A stretch of 64,000 nucleotides of DNA. It comes from Cladocopium goreaui. Taxonomy: Eukaryota; Sar; Dinophyceae; Suessiales; Symbiodiniaceae. Every line of letters starts with the position of its first letter. The stretch's first letter is position 1. Shown piece after piece: positions 11,365 through 23,070 of the stretch. Under the pieces are notes generated by a model. The model had not been told where the DNA came from, did not search any database, and saw only the letters and a list, made by a program, of their open reading frames with translations. The position numbers and the translations under genes are program-made. The DNA lies in assembly GCA_947184155.2 (NCBI GenBank), contig CAMXCT020002008.1, positions 36,001 through 100,000 of the forward strand, read 5' to 3'.

Positions 11365-11652
11365 TACATGAATGCTGCCTAGACTGGACCTAGAACACAC
11401 GTGTTTCTCCCCTTTCCTCCCATGAATTTCAGCCATGGGGATGTCCCAGCACCAAAAAAGCTCATCTTTTCCCCCGAACAACGTGGTGATTCTGTGGAGG
11501 GGCCAGCGAAATCCTGCACCAAAAGGATAGTTGAGACATGTTGAAACCCCAAAAAATGGGATGTCCGTTTTTTTTCGCCCAAAACATGCCTTTTTTTCAC
11601 CGATTTTCTGCCGCTTTCTGTCCCCTTTTTAAGGCCTCCAGTCAAAGCGCAG

Positions 11653-11727
11653 GTGTGTCAGGTGAACTTTAAAGCCATGCACCAAACCGTCCAGGCGCAA
11701 CAACTGGCGCTGGAGAAGATGCTCGGC
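11653..11727 (+). CDS. Exon, helical, possibly C-terminal C69 region
   Basis: Reads VCQVNFKAMHQTVQAQQLAL then EKMLG, phase 0/0, donor gttttt. C69 dipeptidases have a V-Q-x-x-x-E helix near this point, so it may continue that gene. An F1 element starts 27 bases after the donor. Confidence 0.58.
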
Positions 11728-11754
11728 GTTTTTTTTCTTTTTTGGCGGGGAATC

Positions 11755-11858
11755 TACCCTCTGGTAAACTGACATAGCTATTGGAAATGGCCATTTCTAG
11801 TTGATTTACCCATTAAAAAAGGTGATTTTCCATAGCTATGTTAGTTTACCAGAGGGTA
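11755..11858. mobile_element. F1 copy
   Basis: Full palindrome 28 bases after the 11653-11727 exon. Confidence 0.9.
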
Positions 11859-12279
11859 ACCATGAAAAAGTGGAATGGATATAGATGTAATGGATATGGA
11901 TACAATGGATAAGTTGAATGCATCTGGATACAATGGATGTTATGTTCATGTAATTGATGTAATGGAGGTATAACATGTTGTAAAGTATAACGGTGATGAT
12001 GTATGGTATGTGACTATAATTTTCAAACAATGGGGATCTAATCAGGAAAAAACCTTTATAACATCAGATTGGTAAGCAGAATGGACTTTATGACCAGAAT
12101 GATGGAGAATGATCAGTGGTAAAACCATTAGAATGGATGCAATTGGCAAATGGTTATTATTTTATATCTGAAATCCCAATGTTTTGATGGTTGGTATTAC
12201 ATCTTATAAACATGACTGTACATTGATAAAACCCTGATTTAATCATCACTATTTGTAACATGTCCTTTCAACAAACAAA

Positions 12280-12455
12280 TGGTGATGATATATATATATA
12301 TACGTATGTATACATATATATATATAATTATATGTATATATATACGTATGTATAAACATATATATATAATTATATATATATATACGTATGTATACACATA
12401 TATATAATTATATATATATATATACGTATGTATACATATATATATATATATGTGA
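12280..12455. repeat. TA-rich minisatellite
   Basis: tatatacgtatgtatacatatatatataatta units. Confidence 0.8.
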
Positions 12456-12544
12456 CTATGGTTTAATGGATATATAATTGATAACACTGATCAATGAGGC
12501 TTGGTAACGATGCTTTCAATGAGGGATTTTTTTCTCCTCCAAAG

Positions 12545-12592
12545 CTACGCTACAGAGATGGGGCGCCGCAACCGACCAGAAATGGGATGATG
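12545..12592 (+). CDS. Small exon
   Basis: Acceptor gggatttttttctcctccaaag, donor gtcctc, phase 0/0, reading LRYRDGAPQPTRNGMM. Phase agrees with 11727. Confidence 0.4.
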
Positions 12593-12948
12593 GTCCTCGG
12601 AGGAGATGAACTACCCATGATTTGACCATCCACAGTTTTCGTATGAATTTTCAGGGGTTGGTAACTGTCCCATTTTGGGTATATTGGACATCACCTTATA
12701 GTAGCCATTATAGACCATATACCTAATGGTTGGGTGATGTTCAATGGGGACATTTAATGACCCATGATTTTGTTCCTTGGGCAGTGAGATATTCCCTGCA
12801 AATTGCTAGAAATGAATGTGGATTTAACATGATTTAGCTAACAACAACGAAGATTGATGGCGATTATTATACTGGTTGGGGTTTTTCTTAGTATCCATCT
12901 GGATAAATCTACAGAGGTGCCAGTGATGTTTCGTGGTTAAAAGACCAT

Positions 12949-13054
12949 TACCCTCTGGTAAACATACAAAAAACTATAGAAAATCACCATTTTTCATGGG
13001 AAAATCCACTATAACTGACCATTTTCAATAGCTATGTTAGTTTACCAGAGGGTA
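12949..13054. mobile_element. F1 copy
   Basis: Subfamily with acatacaaaaaactatag on the left arm. Confidence 0.88.
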
Positions 13055-13400
13055 ATGAATTTTAACATATCTACCAGTTATTTAACAGTCGTGTTTTCAC
13101 ATACCTATAGTTCAAGCAACATTTTTGTGATTTTGCTCACTGGGACACCATCTTGTGTCTTAGGGGATGATCATCATCCATCAGACACACTGTGCTTCCG
13201 GCTTCCGGTTGAAGGGGCGGAAGCTATATATATATAATATATATAATATATATATAATATACATATAATTATATATATTCATCCCAATGGTCTCGAAGAT
13301 GCTTTCAAATCATCCAAAACCTCTGATAATACCATAACAACCCGCCAGAGCAGAAAACCGTGCTCGTAAAAGGTTTTTTTTTTTTTTTAAAGCTTCTCAC

Positions 13401-13619
13401 AGTGGCGAAACGTCAATTTCGAATATCATCTTGAGGGCAAATTCTTCCGGCAAAATTGGGACGTTTTCCCGTTTCACAGTACATAACAAGGAGATTTTCA
13501 TCGGCTGCAGCAGCTGTGCAAAAGCATCTTTTTCGAGGATGCGCTTCAGGGCTTGAATGGAATTCTTCTGCAAATTGGCATGGAGGTTGATGTACGTCCA
13601 CTGCAGCAACAAATCGCAG
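13401..13619 (-). CDS. Exon, unknown protein
   Basis: On minus, acceptor tttgtcctctcacag and donor gtgaga bracket 72 open codons; samples LLQWTYINLHANLQKNSIQA and VPILPEEFALKMIFEIDV. The plus strand also has acceptor/donor-like ends but its best frame is broken by TAA, so minus is preferred although the neighbours read plus. Confidence 0.48.
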
Positions 13620-13689
13620 CTGTGAGAGGACAAACTGTTGGAATGTATTGCTTTAATGCACACTATGCGGCATCAATAGTCTTTGTTAG

Positions 13690-14115
13690 ACAAGTTGACC
13701 AACGTAGTAGCAAGATGTCAGAAAAGCTAGTATATAACATAAAGTCAAGAACGTAGTTGGTAGTTGTTAGAACAATTACTAATGTAGATAAACGTACTTG
13801 GAAGTTTTTTTTTTCTCAAGAAAGGTTACTAAAATAGTTGGAAGTTGCAACAAAAGTTAGTGACATAACATCAAGAACGTAGTTGGCAGTTGTTACAGAA
13901 GTTGGAAACCTAACATCAAGCACTTAGTTGGAAGTTGTTACAAGAACGTAGTTGGAAGTTGTTAGAAAAGTTACTAACGCAGTTGGAAGATGTTGGAAAA
14001 ATGAGTAACGTAGTTGGAAACTTGTTAATGAGGACCAAGGACGTTAATAGCCCACCCCACCCCACCGCACCCCATGGAAGATGTTAGAAAAGTGAGTAAC
14101 GTAGCTGGAAAGTAC
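13690..14115. repeat. Degenerate tandem repeat
   Basis: Word aacgtagttggaagttgtta recurs about ten times with irregular spacing. Confidence 0.75.
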
Positions 14116-14539
14116 TTAGGACCAAAGACGTTTTCATAGCCCACCCCTACCCATTGCCGAAGAAAACGTTCATTTTACGAACACGGTGTTCGGTCTGCTG
14201 GCATAATCATACCCATAGGATCCATGTATGGTATATATGCTAAGATTGGGGGTATATTACAGTAATGGTAAATGTTACCATATATATATATATAGCATAC
14301 ATGGATCCGTCATGGGATATACCAGCGGTTTTTATTTGAGCAGAAGGTGACACCCCAGGGTTTGGCAGATGTGCATTCCAGGGGTTGGCATCTGCTCACC
14401 AGCAAAACGGGGGACTTGAGCAGCCAAAACGGTGCGAAATCACCTAGGACTCTAGGAAATGCTTGGAAATTTATTTCACACTCATATATATATATATTTA
14501 TACATATATACATATATATATATAGTTGAAGGTAATGTA

Positions 14540-14684
14540 GCAGATGCAATAAAACACGCCATCCCCAAGCTTCACACTTTGAGTTTCCCACCGCCGGGCT
14601 CACGCCCCATCAGGAAGGGCGACGAATTGCTGGAGAAGATGCGTGCCTCCAAGAGCAGACGCTTAGCGCGTTCTACTTCGGGAA
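14540..14684 (+). CDS. Exon of unknown gene (first of the 14.5-18.5 kb chain)
   Basis: Reads KLHTLSFPPPGSRPIRKGDE then LLEKMRASKSRRLARSTSG; ends with one base before gttggg. Start is uncertain. Minus alternative (14598-14684, VERAKRLLLEARIFSSNSSP, donor gtgagc) is also attractive. Confidence 0.42.
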
Positions 14685-15534
14685 GTTGGGAAAATGAGTA
14701 GCCTAGCTCGGTGTATGATATGATAGATAAATTGTAAACTATTAAAAAACCTATAGATAGTTATATTATGATGATAACCTATAATTATGGTTCATTAAAA
14801 ACCTATAGTTTCATTGATGATGAACCATAATTTTTGCGGGTAGTTATATTTCACAATAGTTGTAGGGGTGAATTATATCCCAACTTATCGAGATTAGTAT
14901 CCCATACTTATAGCGTTAAGAACCCCTACTGCAACCCCAAGTACTTAGCGAAGTTGGAATAATGAGTCGTGAGAGTTGGGTTTGAGATAGTTATGATAGA
15001 TGTATCATGATGTATATGTGTTTTGATAGAATTATAAATCAACTTTGACTGAAGGCACCATCTTGGCATAAGAACAGCATTGAGTTCATGGCTATTGACC
15101 ACCAATCAAGGGGTTAACAACACTTTAATTCTGATTCAGAAGTCATTTTCCATTGACAAGCCAAATCATCCATGGGGTATTTTCCGCCATGAAAACCTCC
15201 AGATTTATCGGAGAAGCCACTCATCAATCCCAATTATAGTGGTGATTGATTGATAAGCCACTCATAGAAATAGAAATTTATAGAAGAATCTGAGATATAT
15301 ATTCTTCTATCATCAGTCATCAAGCCACTAATCACTATTTGGCTATGGATCAATACCTATAGATACATTTTAATGGGATGAACATCCATAAATCCCAGCT
15401 ATGACTTGGGGTTCACCAGGGGGGATAGGGTTTTGACCCATAGCCATTTCGTCATTTTTTTTGGGGATTTTCCAATAGAAACACCAGAGAGCATTGATTT
15501 CGCATCCAGCGGTGATTTCTGACCGGGAACCGAG

Positions 15535-15608
15535 GCCAAGAAGAGATCAACGAAGCCTTCCTGGGGCACGCCGCTGAGGCCCAGTGCTGGGAGGTGTTGG
15601 AATCTGAG
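15535..15608 (+). CDS. Exon of unknown gene
   Basis: Reads QEEINEAFLGHAAEAQCWEV; phases fit both neighbours (2 in, 0 out), but the acceptor is poor. Minus alternative 15468-15613 reads LSGVPQEGFVDLFLASVPGQ with good splice sites. Confidence 0.38.
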
Positions 15609-15722
15609 GTCGAGTTTTAAGTTGGTTTCTATAGTCAAGATATGGAGTAAATAATATGGTAAACATACAAAAGCTATGGAAGATGGTGATTTAATGGTGA
15701 TTTAATGGGATGTAATGGGATT

Positions 15723-15834
15723 TACCCGGCCTGGTAAACATACAAAAAGCTATTGAACATGGCCATAGAAATAGTGAGTTTTCCCATGAATAGCATGGTG
15801 ATTTTCCATAGCTATGTTAGTTTACCAGAGGGTA
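15723..15834. mobile_element. F1 copy
   Basis: Left TIR variant tacccggcctggtaaac. Confidence 0.85.
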
Positions 15835-15895
15835 AATCGTATAGTTTTCGAGCGTTTCTAGCGTTTCCATAGTTTCGAATGTGTGGATGCGGATT

Positions 15896-16008
15896 TACCC
15901 TCTGGTTATGACTGTTACATAGCCATGGTATAGATGGCCCGTAGAAATAGAGGTTTAGCTATTAAAACTGGTGATTTTCCATGGTTATGTTAAATAACAA
16001 AAAGGGTA
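15896..16008. mobile_element. F1 copy, diverged
   Basis: taccctctggttatgac ... right end decayed to aacaaaaagggta. Confidence 0.7.
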
Positions 16009-16058
16009 ACACTTACTAGCTAGAATATGCTATAATGGTCAATACTAGAATAATATAT

Positions 16059-16170
16059 GGAGGTTTCCTGAAATGGGGGTCCCCCCAAAATCATCCTTAT
16101 TTTTTCTTGGGATTTTCAAGGAAATAAACCATCTATTTGGGGGGTACCCCCATGACTTAGGAACCCCCCG
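16059..16170. mobile_element. F3 copy
   Basis: ggaggtttcctgaaatgggggt ... gtacccccatgacttaggaacc. Confidence 0.75.
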
Positions 16171-16784
16171 TATATCTAAATATGATATGTGCATATATGT
16201 GCCGTGGTCAGTTTTCTCATAGAAGGGGATGGTCATAATTACACCCATCAATAGGGTTTAATATACCCATTGCAATGATTCCCAATATAGGATGGATGAC
16301 CATAGCCCATATATCATGATTTGACGGTGGCACATATGTTTTTCTTGGGGAATCCCAAAGGGAAGAATCATTGTGCTACCAACATGAGCCAACACATGTG
16401 ATGGTCGCCAGCACATAAATGGGATTACAAGGACCCATTTGTTTGATCAAGGGGAATACATAAACATCTCAATGTTTATGGAATGCAACTCGCAAACTCT
16501 GGGTACAGGATGGGGACCTCAAGATAGCTAAGTTGGTTTGTAAGTGGCTTAACAATGGTTTATGGTAGATATAACTATAGTCAATGGGGATTATAATGGT
16601 TTATAAACCAACTTATAACTGGGGGGGGCCATCCTGTACCCTCAAGGACTCTTAATGATAGTTGTCTTTTTTGGAGATATGATTAAAAAATATGATTAAA
16701 ATGGTGTTTTTTTTTGTGAAGTCACTAAGAAACTATAAGTAACTACTGTAATTGATGCTGATTCGGAGCTCACCATTTGCACAG

Positions 16785-16936
16785 AGTTCCATCGGTCACA
16801 TCCAGAACTTTCGCGGCCGCGCTTTCAGCTGCGAGGCTTTGTCAAAATGGCGAAGTCTGAGCTCCGAGTTGCTGTTCTTATACAGCCCCTGGGCGATGAG
16901 TGACCGTCATGTTGAGATGCTATCGCAGCTAGTTCG
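16785..16936 (+). CDS. Exon of unknown gene
   Basis: Acceptor tttgcacag, donor gtaaca. Reads IQNFRGRAFSCEALSKWRSL and SPWAMSDRHVEMLSQLVR. Two trailing bases join the single leading base of the next exon. Confidence 0.65.
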
Positions 16937-17213
16937 GTAACACCGGTTATAGTGGTTGTTTCTTGACACACAAATATACATTATATCCAAAAGCCTGTGA
17001 TGATCCCAATTGACTGGTGATGGATTGAAGGACCTCACGATTCTTATTTCTTGATCTTCTTTCAACTTTAAACTTGCTATCATCAATGGATTGGTTTCCT
17101 GTAGATTTTCCCATCTAACTAGGTCAATCTTACATGGGTACTTTAATCCTTTAGTCTTTTGGTATTAATGGGAATATCTACGTTCACCAGCAAAGAATTT
17201 ATTTTTTTTGCAG

Positions 17214-17404
17214 GGTATCTAAGATTGGCAATGTTAACCAATCCATTGATGTCAGATTTTTGGAATGCTCCAACTTGACCCAACTTGCTCCAGTCCTTTG
17301 GGCTTTTGAAAAACCACCTGCTTCGGGCGATTTCCGATCCGGTGGTTTCCCCTTTTCACCGGGAACCCCTTGTTGTTCCACGTTGAAACCGTTCGACATG
17401 AAGT
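17214..17404 (+). CDS. Exon of unknown gene, strong splice sites
   Basis: Acceptor attttttttgcag, donor gtaaga. 63 codons open; samples IDVRFLECSNLTQLAPVLWA and PPASGDFRSGGFPFSPGTPC. Phase matches both flanking exons. Confidence 0.78.
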
Positions 17405-17595
17405 GTAAGAACTCTTTGATATGTGTGTATAATATATATATATTACATATATGATATATAAATTAATATATGTAATATGTATATATATACATATACATTA
17501 TGATGACTGATTGTTATATAATAGTTATATATATAGATATACATGGAGCCGTCTTGGGTTTCTGTCATTTCTCGTCATCTTCCGGTCACCTGTAG

Positions 17596-17728
17596 GCGGG
17601 AACAGTCGCTATGCTGAGCACTGGAAAGCCATGGGCTATTCGGAGCAGTGGTTGGAGAAGTCCGGGTACAAGGCGTCGCGGCGTCGCCGTCGTGGCACGT
17701 GGAAAAAGTCGTGGCGTCGTTACCGTGG
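17596..17728 (+). CDS. Exon, basic Trp/Arg-rich protein
   Basis: Acceptor ggtcacctgtag, probable donor gtggct. Reads YAEHWKAMGYSEQWLEKSGY then KASRRRRRGTWKKSWRRYRG, a strongly basic segment. Without the donor the frame stops at TAG 17778. Element-like ccataggaaaa sequence follows. Confidence 0.7.
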
Positions 17729-17949
17729 GTGGCTCAAATCGCATGACTTTCCACAGGAAAACCAGGAAGGAACACCATAGGAAAACCATAGGAAAATGGT
17801 GATTTAATGGTTAACAATGGTGAATAATGGGATGATATGGGATATTACCCTCTGGTAAACATTCACAGTTTGCGAACTGGAAAACCATCATTTGAAAAAT
17901 GGGTAAATCAACGAACTAAATGGTAATTTAATGGGATGTAATGGGATTT

Positions 17950-18055
17950 AGCTTCTGGTAAACTAACATCGCTATTGAACATGGCCCATTTATAGTTGAT
18001 TTACCTATTAATAGCATGGTGATTTTCCATAGTTATGTTAGTTTACCAGAGGGTA
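17950..18055. mobile_element. F1 copy, preceded by a second truncated copy
   Basis: A left half-copy at 17846-17920 is followed by this near-complete copy. Confidence 0.8.
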
Positions 18056-18230
18056 TGTGTTGAAGATTGTTGAAGTATGTTGAACATATAACCTGTGAAG
18101 TATGTTGAAATAAATGTGTTGTTTCGTTTGTTGAAGTTTTTTTGACTTCTGGAGAAGTTTTGCCCATTGGGGGGTTTGCAGCAGATGGCATACCTAATTC
18201 TTGCTGGTTTCTCCGACTTTACCACATTAT

Positions 18231-18342
18231 ACACCCTCTGGTAAACTAACAGTTTGCAATTGAAAATTGCCATAGAAATAGTGGATTTTCCGATTAAAAA
18301 TAGTGGATTTTCCATTGCAAACTGTTAGTTCACCAGAGGGTA
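18231..18342. mobile_element. F1 copy
   Basis: Subfamily with aacagtttgcaa arms. Confidence 0.85.
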
Positions 18343-18391
18343 TGTGATATTTTGTGAAGATCTGTGTTCTTTGCGGGCATTTTGGGTACAG

Positions 18392-18507
18392 GGGCTCTGA
18401 TAGGCGCCATACTCACCCCAGGCAGCTCGCAGCACTTCACCCAGTGATTTGGAAAGTCATGTCCATCATAGATGTGATACAGCCAAGAATAAACCAACCC
18501 CTACAAG
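18392..18507 (+). CDS. Exon, strand uncertain
   Basis: Plus: acceptor gcattttgggtacag, donor CAAG|gtggtg at the start of an F6-type element, 38 codons, AALHPVIWKVMSIIDVIQPR, phase fits 17728. Minus alternative 18412-18498 reads LVYSWLYHIYDGHDFPNHWV with a gtgagt donor. Confidence 0.48.
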
Positions 18508-18848
18508 GTGGTGCCCCCATAGTGATGTGAACGTTGGTTTATAATCCCCTTTTTTATTATAGATATAACCCCCATGTCAATCAACCCAAACGTGAAATTG
18601 GACTTATTTGCACCAACTTAGCGATTTAGCTCACTGGGGCACCACCGGTCATATTGGGGTTCATTATTACCGGTATAGCCCGATGTAAAATGTTTAAAAT
18701 GTCACCCCCCAGTCATGGTTGGTTCATGGGATGGTGGCAAACCGGCGGTTTACCACATTTGATCGTATCACTATTACCTTCTGGTTATTTGTTACATAGC
18801 CATAGGAAAATGGTGGTTTAATGTGATTTAATGGGATTTAATGGCTAT

Positions 18849-18959
18849 TACCCTCTGGTTATGACTAACATAGCCATGGAAAATCACCATTCGTAATAGG
18901 TAAACCATCTATTTCTATGGGCCATTGTCCATGGCTATGTAACAAATAACCAGGTGGTA
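18849..18959. mobile_element. F1 copy
   Basis: ctctggttatgac ... aaataaccaggtggta; another left half-copy lies at 18775. Confidence 0.8.
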
Positions 18960-19025
18960 AGCTGTCAGAATCCCAAATCAATCCATGATCCGCTCCTAAA
19001 GTCTCCATTTTTGTTGCTAAACCTA

Positions 19026-19156
19026 CAGGATGGGGCCCCCGTTAGTTGCTGCGTTCAGTTGGTTTATAAGTGGCTGAATTCTATGGTTTATGGTAGACAT
19101 AATGGGGATTATTTCATGGTTTATAAACCAACTTATAACTGGGCCCCATCCTGTAC
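19026..19156. mobile_element. F6 inverted-repeat element
   Basis: tacaggatggggccccc ... gggccccatcctgtac with internal aagttggtttataagtgg. Relatives: 10072-10170, 16503-16640, 33435-33582, 44355-44515, 56021-56245, and a sub-type with tggtgccccc ends at 2113-2233 and 18507-18652. Confidence 0.7.
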
Positions 19157-19181
19157 CATAAACCAATGCCAACCATCTGAG

Positions 19182-19298
19182 TCTTTCCACCTGCCTTTCC
19201 GTGGCGGCACAGTGACGGCAGTGACGGTCCGACTTTTCTGCCAGGAGGGTCCTCCCCCTGCCCCAGTGGAAGACCGATGCCCTCCCAAGTGTCACTTG
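19182..19298 (+). CDS. Possible exon, Pro/Cys-containing
   Basis: GC-rich island, 39 codons between ccatctgag and gtgatt; TVTAVTVRLFCQEGPPPAPV then EDRCPPKCHL. Minus is also open (TLLAEKSDRHCRHCAATERQ). Confidence 0.42.
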
Positions 19299-19582
19299 GT
19301 GATTCAACTCACAAACAAGGGAAACAAGGGACTTGGTATGGTAGGAAAAGCATATTACTATACATTCTTCACATATTGTACTTCAATAGGGTTACTTTTT
19401 GATAGCCTGACCAAAGAAAAAAAATGGAAGATCATTCTACCTGGATACGGAGGTTTCCTAAAATGGGGCTATCCCGGTATCGTTTGTTTTTGATGTTCCA
19501 TGAAATCATGGTGGACTTCACTTTGGCAAAAAATATGGACCATGGGAGAAAAACAGCTGATTTTAGTGATAGTTGGTGAACA

Positions 19583-19697
19583 TACCCTCTGGTTATTTTT
19601 TACATAGCCATGGAATAGATGGCCCATAGAAATAGATGGTTTACCTAGCTATAAAATGATGATTTTCCATGGCTATGTTAGTCATAACCAGATGGTA
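19583..19697. mobile_element. F1 copy
   Basis: ggttatttttacatagcc subfamily. Confidence 0.82.
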
Positions 19698-19843
19698 ACT
19701 CCAAATTCACAGCTTTATGATGCTTAAGTACAACTTAAGTAACTCTAGTATTCATGGGGTGAAACTAAACCAACTTAGCCACTTAGCCATCGCGGGGGCA
19801 ACACATTGATAGATTGATTCGGCCATTCCGTTGGGATTTGGAG

Positions 19844-19933
19844 TTTGGGACAACCAACGAATGGCGACGACACGGACGACGAATGGCAGGGACGAATGGC
19901 AACGATAACTTCTCGACATTTGCGCAGATGTAG
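19844..19933 (+). CDS. Possible exon
   Basis: Ends at AG|gtggaa; reads LGQPTNGDDTDDEWQGRMAT. The acceptor (gggatttggag) is weak. Confidence 0.38.
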   Translation, partial: FGTTNEWRRHGRRMAGTNGNDNFSTFAQM

Positions 19934-19939
19934 GTGGAA

Positions 19940-20315
19940 TTTATGAGTGAACTACATTGAATTCAACAAATACATACTAATACCGATACCCATAAGCGGT
20001 TTGTTTTCATTTGACTGGTAGTTATCAGTCCTCTGGTTGATTTTTTGGGTAATCATCAGTTATTTTCCAGTGACTATCATTTATGAGTTAGTTGTCACAA
20101 TTCACCACTGGTAGTCATCACTGATTGAATCATTGGTATCATGATTTATCAGCTGTCAATGATTCAACATCTGATAAGTAACTATCATTATTACTACTAT
20201 CAATGATTCGATAGCTGACACACAAGTATCACGTATCAATCATTAAATAGCTGATCAATGATCTTTCACTGGTATACAACTGTTTCCAATTGAAACGCAG
20301 TATGGCTATGACATT
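19940..20315. other. No gene seen
   Basis: Loose repetition of tcagt/atcattgat words. Confidence 0.45.
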
Positions 20316-20424
20316 CTGATTGGTGGTTTGGAGCATTTGGATTATTTTTCCAATCAGTTGGGAATTTCATCATCCCAACTGCCGAAGTCATATTTTTCAA
20401 AGGGGTAGGTCAACCACCAACCAG
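20316..20424. mobile_element. F2 copy
   Basis: ctgattggtggtttgg ... ccaccaaccag. Confidence 0.82.
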
Positions 20425-20630
20425 GTATATAATAGTATATATACACATAACATACATATTATCAATGGTCATTTCAGGATCCTAAAATGGAGGTACGTTA
20501 GTACCATATAAGGCCATATTTTGTGGTGATATTCACTTACATAGGCCCTAAAAAATAGGCCTGAAAAAAATGGTAGGTACCTCCATTTTAGGATCCTGAA
20601 ATTCCCATTGATATTAGTTAACATACATAT

Positions 20631-20741
20631 TACCATCTGGTTATTTAACATAGCCATGGAAAATCACCATGTTTAATAGGTAAACCATCTATTTCTATGG
20701 GCCATCTATCCCATGGCTATGTAACAAATAACCAGAGGGTA
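20631..20741. mobile_element. F1 copy
   Basis: Followed by attaaatcaccatt words and a solo right end at 20865-20875. Confidence 0.82.
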
Positions 20742-20930
20742 AATTCCCATTACATCCCATGAAATCACCATTAAATCACCATTCAAATCACCATTAAAAT
20801 CCATTAAATCACCATTTTCCTGTGGTTTTCCTATGGTTTTCCTATGGTTTACCTAAGGGTACCAGAGGGTAGTTTCTCTCTATGGGGCATCGGTCATGTT
20901 TACCACCAACCAGTTGCCATTTAGCGACGC

Positions 20931-20994
20931 TTCCAGGTGATGGCCAGGATGCCGTGGTGGTGTAGCCGCAGACAGGCGGGATGACTGGCGGGGG
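20931..20994 (-). CDS. Possible terminal exon
   Basis: Minus frame reads TPASHPACLRLHHHGILAIT then WKRR and TAA. Plus frames are shorter. Confidence 0.28.
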
Positions 20995-21138
20995 TCTCAA
21001 AGTAAGATATATAGAGTACATAATATGTATCGTACAGTATACATTTATATAATGATATATATATATACATATCTACCTCCATATATATATATATATATAT
21101 ATGGATATATGGATATATATATATGGATATAATCCCTT

Positions 21139-22030
21139 CCTCCTAATACTAAACCCCCCCCCTAATACAAAACACGGCAGGTAGTTTTTAGTATTAGGGG
21201 GGTATTTATTATTAGGGAACCAAATCGAAGTCATGTTAATTAATTAATTAAATTTCCTTATATAACGCAATTAAAATATTGCCAAAAATGGCAGTTCGAA
21301 GCTTACCCCTAATACTAAATTAAAACCCTTAATACTAAAAACTATTTTTTCCGATCTCAAAATCAATTAAATTTCCTTATATAACGCAATTAAAATATTG
21401 CCAAAAATGGCAGTTCGAAGCTTACCCCTAATACTAAATTAAAACCCTTAATACTAAAAACTATTTTTTCCGATCTCAAAATCAATTAAATTTCTTTATA
21501 TAACGCAATTAAAATATTGCCAAAAATGGCAGTTCGAAGCTTACCCCTAATACTAAATTAAAACCCTTAATACTAAAAACTATTTTTTACGATCTCAAAA
21601 TCAATTAAATTTCTTTATATAACGCAATTAAAATATTGCCAAAAATGGCAGTTCGAAGCTTACCCCTAATACTAAATTAAAACCCTTAATACTAAAAACT
21701 ATTTTTTACGATCTCAAAATCAATTAAATTTCCTTATATAACGCAATTAAAATATTGCCAAAAATGGCAGTTAGAAGCTTACCCCTAATTGCTAGAGTAG
21801 CTAGGCAGCTTGGAGTGAGGGATTGGGACTAGGCCCCCCTAATACTAAACACCCCGGGGTGAACTAGTTTTTAGTATTAGGGGGGAGAACCCACAAATGG
21901 TAGGTTGATTTTTAAATTGTTTTTTAAAGGGGATCAATTAAAAGTCAAATTGGCCAAACTGAAATTTTCGGAAATTGGAGATGGATGCCTGTTTTTAGTA
22001 TTAGGGGGACGTTTAGTATTAGGAGGAAGG
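21139..22030. repeat. CCCTAATACTAAA inverted-repeat element with five tandem 120-bp units
   Basis: Outer arms cctcctaatactaaac / gtttagtattaggagg. Inner pairs of the same word recur at about 21145-21215 and 21838-21885. Between them, about five units of 120 bp (caattaaatttccttatataacgca ...) run 21282-21790 at very high identity. No coding capacity. Confidence 0.82.
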
Positions 22031-22140
22031 GATTATATATATATATGGATATATATATGTATATATCCATATATATATATATATCCATATATATATATGT
22101 ATATATCCATATATATATATATATATACATATGGCTGCAG

Positions 22141-22256
22141 CTCTAAATGGAAGATCCTCATCCATACCCCGGACGCACAGGCGATCCACACCCCTGATCC
22201 ATACCCCCGATTTCTTCGTTTCATATGTCCGGATCACCGCGCAGCGATTCATGCCC
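22141..22256 (+). CDS. Exon between two repeat elements
   Basis: After a long TA tract and gctgcag; donor gtaacc. 38 codons, e.g. [20 protein letters not shown] and [15 protein letters not shown]. It lies between the CCCTAATACTAAA element and an F1 copy. A shorter minus reading with a gtatgg donor exists. Confidence 0.48.
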
Positions 22257-22309
22257 GTAACCTGAGCCACACCCGTTTCCTATAGCACATGCATCTTATC
22301 TAGCATATA

Positions 22310-22413
22310 TACCCTCTGGTGAACTAACATAGCAATGGAAAATGGCTATTTATAGTGGATTTTCCCATTAAGAATTGTGATTTTCCATTGCTATGTTAGT
22401 TCACCAGAGGGTA
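22310..22413. mobile_element. F1 copy
   Basis: TIR variant ggtgaactaac ... gttagttcacc, compensated in both arms. Confidence 0.88.
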
Positions 22414-22484
22414 CATATAATACAGACGCACACACTCCCCTCTCTCTCTCTCTCTCTCCCTTTCTTTATTTATAAGTAATCCTC

Positions 22485-23070
22485 TCCCCCTAATACTAGA
22501 CGAGCCCCCCCCAAATAATAAACACCTCAGGTAGTTTTTAGTATTAGGGGGATATTTATTATTAGGGAACCAAAGCGGACCCTAGTAATAAATTAAAACC
22601 CTTGATAAAAAAAACTTTCTTTTTTCGATTTCAAAATCAATTCGATTTCCTTTTATAACGCAATTAAAATATTGCCAAAAATTGGATTTCGAAGCGGACC
22701 GTAATAATTTTAAACCCTTAATAAAAACAACTAGTTTTTTCGATTTCAAAATCAATTAAATATCCCTTTCTAACGCAATTAAAACATTGCCAAAAGTTGG
22801 ATTTCGAAGCTTCCCCCTAATATCAAATTAAAAACCCTAATAAGCCCTAATATGAAAAATATTTTTTTTTTCGGACGGACCCTAATAAAAAACACCCCGG
22901 GTTGACTAGTTTTTATTATTAGGGGGTGAAACCCACAAATAGTAGCTTTATTTTTAAATTGTTTTCTAAAAGGGATCAATTAAGAGTCAAATCGGCCAAC
23001 CTGAAATTTTCCAAAATTGGAGATGGACCCTAATTTAAAATTCGGGGGGGTTTAGTAATACGGGGAAGGG
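22485..23070. repeat. Diverged second copy of the CCCTAATACTAAA element
   Basis: Same order of blocks, but units decayed (tataacgcaattaaaatattgcc recurs about 2-3 times) and the terminal word changed to taataaa. Confidence 0.75.

Noticed and set aside
12239..12487. Tyr/Ile-rich 82-codon minus frame
   Set aside because: TA microsatellite; similar IYIYI frames at 3029, 21905, 24914 and 60245 rejected for the same reason.
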